From contig CP066225.1 in assembly GCA_016350165.1 (NCBI GenBank), positions 868,001-932,000 on the forward strand: DNA of 64,000 nucleotides. Direction: 5' to 3'. Below the pieces are notes generated by a model. That model searched no databases. It had not been told where the DNA came from and worked only from the letters and a program-made list of their open reading frames with translations. The first letter of the stretch is position 1, and the number at the start of each line of letters is the position of its first letter. A program made the position numbers and the translations under genes. This stretch comes from Planctomycetota bacterium (lineage in GTDB: Bacteria > Planctomycetota > Phycisphaerae > Phycisphaerales > Phycisphaeraceae). Shown here one piece after another: positions 54,367-63,740 of this stretch.

Positions 54367-55920
54367 TTACTTTTTATTTCTACCTTTACGATTTTTGTTA
54401 CGTTTAGCCTGACGCTCCTTCATCTTCTTAACCTGAGCCTCAGTCATCATTGATTCTTTGCTTGGATAATCAGCTTCCAGCGCCTTATCCATGCTTTCTT
54501 CGTTATCACGAGCAACATAAGCGTTCAGTAGCGGATCGCCTGTTTCAACCATCCATTCTTCCAGACGCGTCTGCATTTTCACGATCTCACCCTGCATCGC
54601 AGAATCATCAATCAGGTTCTTCGTACAGTCCGGGTCCACACGAACATCAAAGAACTCCTGCAAGTCACGATGTCGATAAACTCTTACGCGTTCTGCTATT
54701 GCAGCATTACCACTCGCAGCTTCATCCATTGCTTTCATCGTCATACCTTCATTATTATTCCGGTATGTATAGTCCGCACCAGCCCATGGATTGAAGATAT
54801 ATCTAAAGCGTGCATTCTCAATTGACCGCATCGGCGAAGCTGGCCCACCAATCTTGTAATCAATCTGCGTGAATACTTCTTCACGTCCCGCAACGCCCTT
54901 CTTGCCCTTTAGCAGCGGCACAATCGACTTCCCATCCATACCACCCGGATTCTCAATCCCCGTTGCATCCAGGAAAGTTGGGAACATATCGATTGAAGAA
55001 ACGAAGTCTATCTCATTAATAGAACCAGCTTTAGCAATGCCCGGCCATCTCACGAAGCAATTCGTCTTCGTACTTGGTACATACGCATTCGCCTTCGCAA
55101 ACGGGAATGCTGACCCATTATCCGACACAAAAACCACCAGCGTATGATCTGCCTGCCCTGATTCTTCCAGTGCATCCATCACGCGGCCAAACGTATCATC
55201 CAACCTTCTCACCGAGTTGTAATAGTGGCTCATCTCAAGTCGTACGCCCGGCAAGTCAGGCAAAAACTTTGGCACAACGACCTCGTTCGGCCCATACAGC
55301 TTTGATGGCGCCGCTGCGTTTCGCATCGGCTTACTCGGATCATGGAACGGGCGATGCGGGTCATGCGAATTCACCATAAAGTAAAACGGCTTATTCGAGT
55401 CTTTACAGTCCTTAATGAATTCAACACTGTATTTATAGTATTTTTCGGGATCACGCCCTGCCCCAAGCTCTGCATAATCATGCACAAAATCCCACTCAAA
55501 ATCCTCAGGCGGCGTCGAGTGATTCACCTTGCCAAGTATCCCAGCCTTGTACCCATTGCTCTGGAATGTCTGCATTACAGTCGGAATATCGCGTTTCAAA
55601 TGGAAGAAACCCATCATGCCTGATGTGTGTCCATATCTGCCGGTCGCCAACATCGAACGGCTCGGCTGACTGATCGGCATGTTCATATGAGCACGCGCAA
55701 AACTCATTGCCTGCTGAGCAAATTTGTTCAAATTCGGTGCAAGATCTGGTTTCTGCGTGATCGCTTCATAACCCAAATCGTCTGCGGTAAACAGCAGTAT
55801 ATTCAAAGGTTTATTTGAATCAGCTGCGTGCGCGGCCGACGAACTCAGCGCGAATTGCGAACCCACAACCATCGAACAAGCACACACCCCAGCCAATGAT
55901 TGATTGGCTCGCTTAAACAT
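54367..55920 (-). CDS. Serine-type sulfatase
   Basis: About 517 residues, secreted (signal peptide ending AAHAA). It has the alkaline-phosphatase-like sulfatase fold: LLFTADDLGY (Ca2+ Asp47/48), ISQPSRSMLATG with Ser84 at the formylglycine position (SxPSR), GKVNHSTPPEDFEWD and FVSDNGS. The Ser form needs a radical-SAM maturase (AtsB type), which is not in this window. A Lys/Arg-rich C-terminus (KKMKERQAKRNKNRKG) is unusual. It probably removes sulfate from a polysaccharide. ATG 55920 starts the signal peptide; the frame extends to 56001. Confidence 0.9.
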   Translation of the reverse strand: MFKRANQSLAGVCACSMVVGSQFALSSSAAHAADSNKPLNILLFTADDLGYEAITQKPDLAPNLNKFAQQAMSFARAHMNMPISQPSRSMLATGRYGHTSGMMGFFHLKRDIPTVMQTFQSNGYKAGILGKVNHSTPPEDFEWDFVHDYAELGAGRDPEKYYKYSVEFIKDCKDSNKPFYFMVNSHDPHRPFHDPSKPMRNAAAPSKLYGPNEVVVPKFLPDLPGVRLEMSHYYNSVRRLDDTFGRVMDALEESGQADHTLVVFVSDNGSAFPFAKANAYVPSTKTNCFVRWPGIAKAGSINEIDFVSSIDMFPTFLDATGIENPGGMDGKSIVPLLKGKKGVAGREEVFTQIDYKIGGPASPMRSIENARFRYIFNPWAGADYTYRNNNEGMTMKAMDEAASGNAAIAERVRVYRHRDLQEFFDVRVDPDCTKNLIDDSAMQGEIVKMQTRLEEWMVETGDPLLNAYVARDNEESMDKALEADYPSKESMMTEAQVKKMKERQAKRNKNRKGRNKK

Positions 55921-56132
55921 TCCATTTTGAGAGATACTCACCACGATCCCTGCTCCAATATGCGAATTGACTGATATCAATTTGAGCACACAAATGCGCA
56001 TAACATATGTATGTTCAAAGTCTTAAGTGTTTTTGAATGAGGTGCTACAAATATTGTCGTGCATTTTAAAATCAAAAACAACACACTTTTCATCCAGTGC
56101 TTCATTCAATTTACCCAATTTACAAACGCCAT

Positions 56133-56144
56133 GCAATCGTTTTC
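56133..56144. promoter_or_regulatory. LacI-type operator-like site
   Basis: GCAATCGTTTTC, preceded by AT, is a variant of the ATGTAATCGTTTAC motif found three more times in the window. It lies about 210 bases before the sulfatase start, reading leftward. Confidence 0.35.
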
Positions 56145-56312
56145 ACGATATTTTTGTCTTAATCTACGCTAAATACAGTAAATGCGTGCCTTTGCGAAAC
56201 ATTTTAATGTATTTTTTTATCGCTTATTACATAGTTTATTATGATTTAAGACTATGTTTTTAGCTAAAAGGGGGGCTCTCCCTATTGTAAACAGTATTCA
56301 AAATGCTAACAT

Positions 56313-56324
56313 GTAATCGTTATC
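56313..56324. promoter_or_regulatory. LacI-type operator-like site
   Basis: GTAATCGTTATC, preceded by AT and followed by ACA, matches the core of the 48265 site in its first nine bases. It lies about 96 bases before the PEP-CTERM start at 56420. Confidence 0.4.
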
Positions 56325-56419
56325 ACATTCACAGGCATTCTATTTCAGCCTTAAGTTGTTTACTTACTTATCTTTACAATGAAATCACACACATTTCGAT
56401 CACAAAATGGAGGAAACCG

Positions 56420-57190
56420 ATGAGAGCAATGAAGATACTGACTTTTGGTGCAATCACTTTATTTACAGCTACAGTTTCAAATGCAGCCATGGTGTCGTTT
56501 GATGAGTGGAAAAACACCTCAAACATCCCATCAATCCCCAACAACGGTAACACTGGCACGACTAGCGTCGTATTCACACTCATACAGGATGACATCACTT
56601 TTGAATTGACTGCACAGACCGCACCCGGCAATGTTTTTGCTGGCAAAGCAGGTACGAATTCACCTGATACATATCCACTTGCTGTCATTGGTGGTAGTAA
56701 GAACTATTTGATTGACCAAGGTACTGATGAAGCTGCGACCACCGATGATGAATCATTGCAATTGAGCTTGAATGTTAGTGGTAGCGGCGTTTCCTCACTT
56801 GCTTCAATCAAAATTGCAGGCGTTACGCTTCGCTATTTTGCGGCACAAGATAAAGGCGAATTCACTGATGGTACAAATACTATCAATGTATTAGGTAATA
56901 CTGGCAGTGGCGGCGTACCTATGGTTGCGTATGACGGTGTTGCATCGGATACCCATTTGCTACTGGAAGAAGGCGGAACGAGTTTGACGCCGTTGTCATT
57001 GGTGAATGTTGGCGGTGCTGGTGATGGCAGTTGGTTATTAGGCGTGACTGCACGTAATCTTGAAGCTGGTAAAGAAAGCAGTTTCCAGATTACAAGCTTG
57101 GATATTGAATATACGCTAATACCTGAGCCTGCATCATTCGCGATGATTGGTTTGGGTGGCGTACTGATGATTAGCCGCAGAAAGAAGTAG
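56420..57190 (+). CDS. PEP-CTERM sorting-domain protein
   Basis: 256 residues. Signal peptide 1-23 (ending SNA), a beta-rich domain (MVSFDEWKNTSNIPSIPNNG, LQLSLNVSGSGVSSLASIKI) of unknown function and a C-terminal IPEPASFAMIGLGGVLMISR signal with KK end. It is strongly supported at ATG 56420 by TGGAGGAAACC. It lies between two sulfatase genes and 166 bases before the second. It may bind the same polysaccharide or present it on the surface. Confidence 0.88.
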   Translation: MRAMKILTFGAITLFTATVSNAAMVSFDEWKNTSNIPSIPNNGNTGTTSVVFTLIQDDITFELTAQTAPGNVFAGKAGTNSPDTYPLAVIGGSKNYLIDQGTDEAATTDDESLQLSLNVSGSGVSSLASIKIAGVTLRYFAAQDKGEFTDGTNTINVLGNTGSGGVPMVAYDGVASDTHLLLEEGGTSLTPLSLVNVGGAGDGSWLLGVTARNLEAGKESSFQITSLDIEYTLIPEPASFAMIGLGGVLMISRRKK

Positions 57191-57356
57191 TGCTGTGATT
57201 TAGAAAAATGAAAGTTCTCATGGGGATAGACAAGTGCGCGTGGGTTGAAGATCAAGTGCGAAGATGAAATAAATCAATTCATAGCGCGTTAAAGGGAATC
57301 GGGTGAGAACTCGATTTCTTTTTTTATATATCAATCGCTAATTGAAGGATCAAGAA

Positions 57357-58985
57357 ATGAAGAATGCGTGGCAGAGTGTGGCTGCTGGAACGGCGATGCT
57401 CACAATGAGTGGTACGCCTTGTTTGGCGGCAGAGAGACAAACGAATCCATTGCCTAATGTTGTGGTGATTTTTGCTGATGATCTTGGGTATGGTGATTTG
57501 GGATGTTATGGCAGTACGATTCCGACGCCGAATATTGATAGGCTAGCAGCAGAGGGAATGTTGTTTACTGATGCGCATTCAGCTGCAGCATTGAGTGCTC
57601 CATCTCGGTTCAGTATGTTGACTGGTAATAATCCATATCGCAATGGTCGTCCGGGCGGGTCATGGAATATCAATCATAGCTCGGGGTTCTCGTTTAATGG
57701 TGACAAGAAGAAAGCTGGGAAGCATGTTACAGCTGCGGAAGTACTGAAAAACGCGGGGTATCGAACTGCGTTCTTTGGAAAGATGCACTTGGGTGGGACG
57801 GTGTTTACTCATGAAGGTAAACCGATTCGTGTGCAAGATGATATTGACAAGATGGATTTTTCAAAGGGAATTTCAGATGGTTTGAATGAACATGGTTTTG
57901 ACTATTCATATTCATTGCCGAGTGGAATCCAACATGAACCTTATGCGTTCTTTGAGAATGGTCAGTATGCACCGATAGGTAAGGGACGTGTGGCGGATAA
58001 TCGCAGTACACGTATGTATGTTGATGGTAAGTATAAGATTGGTGAGAATGGCGTCAGTGAGATTGTAGAACATCCGAAGAAGAATCCGGGGCGTGGTGAT
58101 GCAATGTATGACTCGAGTCAGGTGGGAATTATTCTTTCGGATAAGGCTGTTGATTTTATTGATGATCATTTGAAGTTAAATAAGAAGGAAGGCATGGCGA
58201 GGCCGTTCTTTGTGTATTATGCAAGCCAGGCAATTCATGTACCACATACGCCGCCGATTGATTTTGATGGTGATCCTAGTTCAATTGATATTCCTGTTGA
58301 TGGTGTGACGGGTGGTTACACATCTGACATGATTTATGAATTGGACCTGCAAGTTGGCAAGATTGTGAAGAAGCTGGAGGATGAAGGTGTTGCGGATAAT
58401 ACGATGATTGTTTTTGCGAGCGATAATGGTGCGTTGTGGCCACGTGCGACTGAGTATGGTGATAAGAATCACGATAATAATGGCGTTTTACGTGACTATA
58501 AGGCTTCAGTATATGAGGGTGGGCATCGTGTGCCGTTTATTGTGAAGTGGGCGAGCGATGGGAAGTCGCGGGTTCCTGTGAACAGTCAGTGCGATGAGAC
58601 AGTGATTGTTCATGATTGGGTTGCGACGATTTATGATATAACAGGCCAAAGTATGGATGAGGATCAGGCGATGGATTCGGCTTCGCTTCTGCCTGTATTT
58701 GAAGATCCTAAAACGAAGGTGCATGACTTTGTGATTTATCAAGCAGGTTATGCTTATGATGGTGCGATCCGTGTTGATGACTGGGTTTTGCTTGTGGATC
58801 GTAATAATGAAGCGACTGAGTTGTATAATCTTGAGAATGATCTGTCGCAGAAGCATAATTTGATTGATAAGAAGGAACAACAGAAACGCGTGAAGGAAAT
58901 GAAGGCAATGTTCCTGAAATATAATGATCATAATGACAAGACGTTCCACGAGCCTCGCACGACGGCGGTGGTTAGCCATCGTTGA
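57357..58985 (+). CDS. Serine-type sulfatase
   Basis: About 542 residues. Signal peptide (ending CLAA), then the sulfatase fold: NVVVIFADDLGYGDLGCYGS (Asp41/42), LSAPSRFSMLTG with Ser80 at the formylglycine site (SxPSR), GKMHLGG, IVFASDNGALWPR and a C-terminal subdomain ending in LSQKHNL. It is arylsulfatase A-like and exported; the substrate is probably a sulfated algal polysaccharide. ATG 57357 has AAGGA 7 bases upstream. It is followed by a perfect terminator. The Ser-type motif implies an anaerobic-type maturase elsewhere in the genome. Confidence 0.9.
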   Translation: MKNAWQSVAAGTAMLTMSGTPCLAAERQTNPLPNVVVIFADDLGYGDLGCYGSTIPTPNIDRLAAEGMLFTDAHSAAALSAPSRFSMLTGNNPYRNGRPGGSWNINHSSGFSFNGDKKKAGKHVTAAEVLKNAGYRTAFFGKMHLGGTVFTHEGKPIRVQDDIDKMDFSKGISDGLNEHGFDYSYSLPSGIQHEPYAFFENGQYAPIGKGRVADNRSTRMYVDGKYKIGENGVSEIVEHPKKNPGRGDAMYDSSQVGIILSDKAVDFIDDHLKLNKKEGMARPFFVYYASQAIHVPHTPPIDFDGDPSSIDIPVDGVTGGYTSDMIYELDLQVGKIVKKLEDEGVADNTMIVFASDNGALWPRATEYGDKNHDNNGVLRDYKASVYEGGHRVPFIVKWASDGKSRVPVNSQCDETVIVHDWVATIYDITGQSMDEDQAMDSASLLPVFEDPKTKVHDFVIYQAGYAYDGAIRVDDWVLLVDRNNEATELYNLENDLSQKHNLIDKKEQQKRVKEMKAMFLKYNDHNDKTFHEPRTTAVVSHR

Positions 58986-59006
58986 TGATGTGATTAGTGC
59001 AAGAAT

Positions 59007-59032
59007 AAAACCCAGCTTAGGCTGGGTTTTTT
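59007..59032 (+). terminator. Terminator after the sulfatase gene
   Basis: AAAACCCAGC (59007-59016) pairs with GCTGGGTTTT (59021-59030) and runs into TT. It lies 22 bases past the stop. Confidence 0.88.
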
Positions 59033-59049
59033 AGTGGGTTTTAATGCAT

Positions 59050-59092
59050 AAAAAAAACGAGCAATCTATGAAAGGATATAGAATTGCTCGTT
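59050..59092 (-). terminator. Terminator after the serine hydrolase gene
   Basis: AACGAGCAAT (59056-59065) pairs with ATTGCTCGTT (59083-59092); read leftward a run of eight T follows. It ends the leftward 59-64 kb unit. Confidence 0.82.
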
Positions 59093-59108
59093 CTCCAATG
59101 TGCAGTTA

Positions 59109-60350
59109 TTATTTGTCGAAGGCAGGGATGATTACGTTTGCGAACAGTGAAATTGGTTCGTTTGTCGCGTAGTAACTTGTGAAGACGGCGGCGAGTTTAA
59201 GCTCTGGTACCATGAAAATAAATTGGCCACCTGCACCTCTTGCAGACCGAACACGATATGTTTTACCGTTGTGCTTTACACTGTTACTCCACCAGAAGTA
59301 GCCGTATTGGTGAGGCTGGTGCTGGTTAACGTGAACAGCGGTTGCTTTTTCTATCCACTGTGGATTAAGGATTTGTTTATCGTTCCATTTACCGTCGTCC
59401 ATGGTCATGAGAGCAATTTTCATCATATCACGCGAACGAAGTGACATGCCTGCAGCACCTTTATCTAACCCACAGATAGACTTTCCAAACTTAAAGTTGT
59501 TAATACCCATGGGCCCAAAGAGGTATTGCTCGGTGTACTCCGATAGTGATTGACCTGTGGTGTTGTAGAGTATGTGACAAAGAATGTCGAGATTTGCGCC
59601 ATCGTATTTATATTGCTTATTTTTTGTAATAGGGGTTGTGTTGATGAGATACAGTTCAGCGTGGTTATCTTTAGTAATTTTAGCTTGACGGCCTTTAACT
59701 TTATAGCGAATACCTGAACTCATCGTTAGAAGATCTGCTATTTTAAGTGTCTCTACACCTTTAGCGATTTTAGTTTTATCAACTTCAGGAAGATATTGAA
59801 GGATAAGGTCTTGATCACTTTTAATATGGCCCTGCTCTATCGCTTTGCCGATGGCATATGAAACGATGCTTTTAGTAATCGACATTTGATAATGTGGCTT
59901 ATCACGATTTGCGTCTGCAAAGTATTCTTCAAGAATTAGTTTGCCGTCTTTGGCAATGAGTACACTATCAATGCAACCATTGATAGGTGGGTTTCTATTT
60001 GACTCACGTTTTTTAGAGCGAACAGGTTTACCCTTGCCTTGCTTGAAGTCTTGATTTTGTTTTTCAATACGATTGAGTAGTGAGATAATTTCTGAAATAT
60101 TATCTAGAGATTTTGCATTAGCGACTCGTATACCATCGTCAAGTTTTTGTGGCACTTGATATGCGATCGTGTCACGCGTTTGGAATTTTGTTAAATCAAC
60201 AAACGGGTATTTTGATTTGATATTGAGCGTGGTCGTTTCAGCAGCAGTACCATCTGATTCTAACGCATGAATAGGCTGATGAAAATTAAGCGTGATTATG
60301 CCAAGTGAAGCAAGTAATAGTAAGTGATGAAGTTTTATGTGAAGTTTCAT
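59109..60350 (-). CDS. Secreted serine hydrolase (beta-lactamase/class C-like fold)
   Basis: 413 residues. Signal peptide 1-29 (ending IHA). The SxxK motif SITK (Ser157-Lys160) sits after HYQM, with YDGANLDIL holding the second catalytic Tyr near 249, and GAGGQF near the end replaces the KTG box. This fits esterases and amidases of the penicillin-binding-like family (6-aminohexanoate-dimer hydrolase-like) rather than a beta-lactamase. The substrate is unknown. ATG 60350 lies 30 bases past the stop of the upstream esterase, so both are probably in one unit. Confidence 0.82.
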   Translation of the reverse strand: MKLHIKLHHLLLLASLGIITLNFHQPIHALESDGTAAETTTLNIKSKYPFVDLTKFQTRDTIAYQVPQKLDDGIRVANAKSLDNISEIISLLNRIEKQNQDFKQGKGKPVRSKKRESNRNPPINGCIDSVLIAKDGKLILEEYFADANRDKPHYQMSITKSIVSYAIGKAIEQGHIKSDQDLILQYLPEVDKTKIAKGVETLKIADLLTMSSGIRYKVKGRQAKITKDNHAELYLINTTPITKNKQYKYDGANLDILCHILYNTTGQSLSEYTEQYLFGPMGINNFKFGKSICGLDKGAAGMSLRSRDMMKIALMTMDDGKWNDKQILNPQWIEKATAVHVNQHQPHQYGYFWWSNSVKHNGKTYRVRSARGAGGQFIFMVPELKLAAVFTSYYATNEPISLFANVIIPAFDK

Positions 60351-60380
60351 CTGTGTACCTTATATATTTAAATATACGAC

Positions 60381-62081
60381 TTATTGCGTCATTTCGGGGC
60401 GATCCCAATCTTTGGCTTGATACCCTTTTGGTTTCGAAGGTTTGTGGACCGTAACGATTTCATCATTTTCATTAAAAAGTGGCCAATCATCTGTTCGGAA
60501 AGGTGAAGCTGGTATACCTTCTTTGTTGTAAAGAAGGTTTCGCTGCGATGGATTCATCGCCCATGCATATCTTGCAGCTACGGGACTCATGACGTTTACT
60601 GAAGTAAGAATGATTGTATTACCTGAGATAGATGCATCAGCCCAATGCCACTTTTGATCCTTGCCTGCGATTGCGAAACTGTTTAATTGACCTGGTTTGC
60701 CTGTGGCCAAGCCGCTACCGACAGAATCAAATTCGAGAATGAGCTTATTGCCTTTGATGGTTTGTTTTGTATGACGAGGGCCGTAGTCGACGAATTTTTT
60801 ATTGTAGGTTTGTTTGAGAGCTAGATAAGCGAGGCGAATGCCAATTGGTTTTTTGTTTTTTGGATGTAGAAGAACTTCATCACCAGTATCAATTGAAACG
60901 GCTACACCTGAATTTGGAACATCGTATGAAACGAGTCTCATCATTTCACGGTTGATTGCCCATGAAGCTTCGAGGCCTTCAACAGGCTGTGTTTGAGCTG
61001 GGTTCCAGCTTGGGAGTTGTGTGAAATAGAATGGGAAGTTTGGATCTGTGTTGCCTTCAGATTGCTCATACCATGAGGAACGGTAAAAGTCGATGAGTTT
61101 AGCAAGCTGATTACGATAATTGGTTGCTTGTGGAACGTTTTTTGAATTACGTTCGCCTTGATACCAGATTGCACCACGTATGCCATAGGGACGGATGGGG
61201 TTGATCATTGCGTTGTAGATGTGACCTGGATATTGATGGCCGAGAATCGAAGGTTTAACAATCGTTGGCGGCTTGAGTGCTCTGACTTTATTCTTCATCG
61301 TTTCGCCACGATCAATCTTAGCATTGTAATTTTTTAGGTCTTTATCATACTGCGCTTTGGCAGCTTCAATAGTAATACCTTTAGATTCAAGTCTTTTGGA
61401 GTTGGCTTTTAACTGGGCGACAGTTTCGATTAAACGAGGATCATCTTGCTGAATATTCTCCGGCATCCAACCTTCAATTGGTGTACCTGCATAGGCCTGC
61501 ACGATGATGCCGACTGGGATGTCGAGTTCTTTCTGCAGTTTTCTGCCGAAATAATAAGAAACTGCTGAAGTACTTGCAGCAGAAGTTGGATTACAGCGTG
61601 ACCATTTTGCAAGACGATCGTGTGATTGATCGAGAGGTTCATGCCAATGTTCACGAGCGGATTTAAAGATGCGGTAATTAGCGTTCGTTGCGCTTTGTGC
61701 TTCTTCTTCGCCTCCGAAGCTTTGCCCTAATGCCCATCCCATATTTGATTGACCTGCACATAACCAAACTTCGCCGATTGCAACACCGTTGATTTTTATT
61801 GTGTTTTTACCCTTTATCGTGAGCGTATGATCTGTGCTGTACTTTGGCGTAGGAAGCATAACTTTCCATTTACCATCTTTGTCAGCTTGGGCTGTAACTG
61901 ATTCACCCCACGAAGCGGTTATTGTGATTTTCTCGTTTGGATCCGCCCAACCCCAGACAGCGTTATGTGTTTGTTGCTGCAGGATCATGTGGTCGGTAAA
62001 AAGTGGTGGCAAAGAAACATCGGCACTGACAATTGTGGAACTCAAACAAAGGCTTAAAAAAACTGCGATATATTTCATCAT
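60381..62081 (-). CDS. Sialate O-acetylesterase-type carbohydrate esterase
   Basis: 566 residues with signal peptide (1-20). It has an N-terminal beta domain, the SGNH block VWLCAGQSNMGW (Ser112), SYYFGRKLQ, GAIWYQGERNSKN and the late block LLHPKNKKPIGIRLA. The usual DIHP in that last block, which supplies the catalytic Asp, reads LLHP here, so activity is questionable. Family members remove acetyl esters from sugars. It is a paralogue of the next gene. The start is ATG 62081, with AAAGGAAC upstream. Confidence 0.82.
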   Translation of the reverse strand: MMKYIAVFLSLCLSSTIVSADVSLPPLFTDHMILQQQTHNAVWGWADPNEKITITASWGESVTAQADKDGKWKVMLPTPKYSTDHTLTIKGKNTIKINGVAIGEVWLCAGQSNMGWALGQSFGGEEEAQSATNANYRIFKSAREHWHEPLDQSHDRLAKWSRCNPTSAASTSAVSYYFGRKLQKELDIPVGIIVQAYAGTPIEGWMPENIQQDDPRLIETVAQLKANSKRLESKGITIEAAKAQYDKDLKNYNAKIDRGETMKNKVRALKPPTIVKPSILGHQYPGHIYNAMINPIRPYGIRGAIWYQGERNSKNVPQATNYRNQLAKLIDFYRSSWYEQSEGNTDPNFPFYFTQLPSWNPAQTQPVEGLEASWAINREMMRLVSYDVPNSGVAVSIDTGDEVLLHPKNKKPIGIRLAYLALKQTYNKKFVDYGPRHTKQTIKGNKLILEFDSVGSGLATGKPGQLNSFAIAGKDQKWHWADASISGNTIILTSVNVMSPVAARYAWAMNPSQRNLLYNKEGIPASPFRTDDWPLFNENDEIVTVHKPSKPKGYQAKDWDRPEMTQ

Positions 62082-62144
62082 AATTATGTTCCTTTTATGT
62101 TGTAATGCGCGATGCTCTGCAGCTTTATGAAGCGATGTAAAGGT

Positions 62145-63686
62145 TTATTGTAAAGGTGGCAAGTTGTAAGCGTCAGTTCTAAATGGTTGAGCTGGGAGCC
62201 CCTCTGTGTTGAATAAATTACATATCGGGAAGGGTGCAAAACCGTAACGAATATCGATAATTTTTGATACTTTATCAGATGTCAATGTTACTTGGTCTGG
62301 TGCTGTTATGTTTGCTTCTGCTGGATAGAATTTGCCATCGGAATCTGCAACTTCAAAACCCATTAGATAGCCAAACTCAATTTTTACTTCTGTTGTTTTC
62401 TTATTGTTACTTGTAGGTATGTCTTTGAAGATGAGCTGTTTTGCAATAAGACCTGTAGGGCAATTGTAAAATTTGAGTGTTGTTGATTTTTTATCTTTGT
62501 GAATACTCTTAACAATAGGACCATTTGCAATGATGTTCTGTTTCTCTAATGCGATTGCATGCAATGCGAGTCGTTTGCCTACCATATACTTGTATTTTGG
62601 GTGAATGTCTGAGTATTCGCCGAGATCCAGAGTTACAGCCATTGAAACATTATTGAGATTCTGTGCTTTAGCCTGTGCTTCACGTTGGTATGGCCACAAT
62701 GCAGTCCGTTGTTTTTGCCAATCATTTTTACCGCCGAATGCGGGGAGCTGCACAAAAATAAATGGGAATTCATCTTGTGCCCATGCTGTACGCCAACCTT
62801 TGATTGCTTCGGTAAAAAGCTCCTCGTAGTTATTATAACGAGGTGCGTTGTTTTCACCTTGATACCAAATCATTCCTTTGATTGACAATCGCGTTAGTGG
62901 GTGCATCATGCCGTTGTATAAATCTGATGGATGCTTTTGCTTGTAGGTTTCTATTACTTTAGGATTTTTAGCATGATTCTCCGCCCATGTGATTTCTTTG
63001 GTGTAATGGGCCATGACGCTGTTGTAGCAATTAAGTTCTTCAAGTACTGGTATTGGCATCCAAGATGCGATATCAGTTCCGCCTAATGCTACCTCGATAA
63101 GGCCGATGGGTACATCTAAATTGTGATTCACTTTTAAGCCGAAATAGTATGATACTGCAGAGAATTTAGAAGCGTATTGTTCATTCGCGTGCTGCCACGA
63201 ACTGTTGAAGTCTGGGTTAATTTGGAATTTTGTTTGCGGAGTTTTTGATCCGTTGGGTGTTTTTGCTCTAAGTAATCTTAAATATTGTGCAGCGGGATAG
63301 GCTGTGGGTTGTGGCAATGTTTGATGCACTGCCCATCCCATATTGCTTTGCCCTGCACAAACCCAAACATCGCCAACTAATATGTCTCTTAATATTTTAG
63401 ATTTCTTGGATTTATTTGAAGTTAGCTTGAGTTCATAATTTTGTTTTGAAGCTTTTTGGGGTGCTAGGCTAACGTTCCATATTTTATCTTTATTGACGAC
63501 AGTAGATACGGTTTGGTTAACAAAAGTGATTGTAATTTCTTCATTTGGCTCACCTGTACCAAAGACACGGATCGGTTTGTTTCTCTGCAATACCATATTA
63601 CTGGTAAAAAGAGTATCAAAATCCGCTGCGACAGAGCTTGTCACTAGAACAAATAAACATGCTATAGATACAACGACCCGTGTCAT
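62145..63686 (-). CDS. Sialate O-acetylesterase-type carbohydrate esterase
   Basis: About 513 residues with signal peptide (ending VAA). VWVCAGQSNMGW holds the nucleophile Ser114; MIWYQGENNAPRYNN and YSDIHPKYKYMVGKRLALHA give the oxyanion and Asp/His blocks, all intact. It should deacetylate a cell-surface or dietary glycan outside the cytoplasm. ATG 63686 follows AGAGGTGATT; the frame runs further to 63716. The next gene downstream (60381) has a degraded active site. Confidence 0.86.
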   Translation of the reverse strand: MTRVVVSIACLFVLVTSSVAADFDTLFTSNMVLQRNKPIRVFGTGEPNEEITITFVNQTVSTVVNKDKIWNVSLAPQKASKQNYELKLTSNKSKKSKILRDILVGDVWVCAGQSNMGWAVHQTLPQPTAYPAAQYLRLLRAKTPNGSKTPQTKFQINPDFNSSWQHANEQYASKFSAVSYYFGLKVNHNLDVPIGLIEVALGGTDIASWMPIPVLEELNCYNSVMAHYTKEITWAENHAKNPKVIETYKQKHPSDLYNGMMHPLTRLSIKGMIWYQGENNAPRYNNYEELFTEAIKGWRTAWAQDEFPFIFVQLPAFGGKNDWQKQRTALWPYQREAQAKAQNLNNVSMAVTLDLGEYSDIHPKYKYMVGKRLALHAIALEKQNIIANGPIVKSIHKDKKSTTLKFYNCPTGLIAKQLIFKDIPTSNNKKTTEVKIEFGYLMGFEVADSDGKFYPAEANITAPDQVTLTSDKVSKIIDIRYGFAPFPICNLFNTEGLPAQPFRTDAYNLPPLQ

Positions 63687-63740
63687 AATCACCTCTGTTT
63701 TGTTATGTAACAACAAACGTTCTTTATAAATTAACCAGAT

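Larger units (their letters stand above)
55921..56419. promoter_or_regulatory. Divergent promoter region between sulfatase and PEP-CTERM genes
   Basis: About 500 AT-rich bases lie between divergent genes. They carry two operator-like sites (56133-56144 and 56313-56324) of the same type as upstream of the PEP-CTERM gene at 48.6 kb. AGGAGG-like TGGAGGAAACCG precedes ATG 56420. No ORF is supported. Strand composition changes from C-rich to G-rich across this region. Confidence 0.5.
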
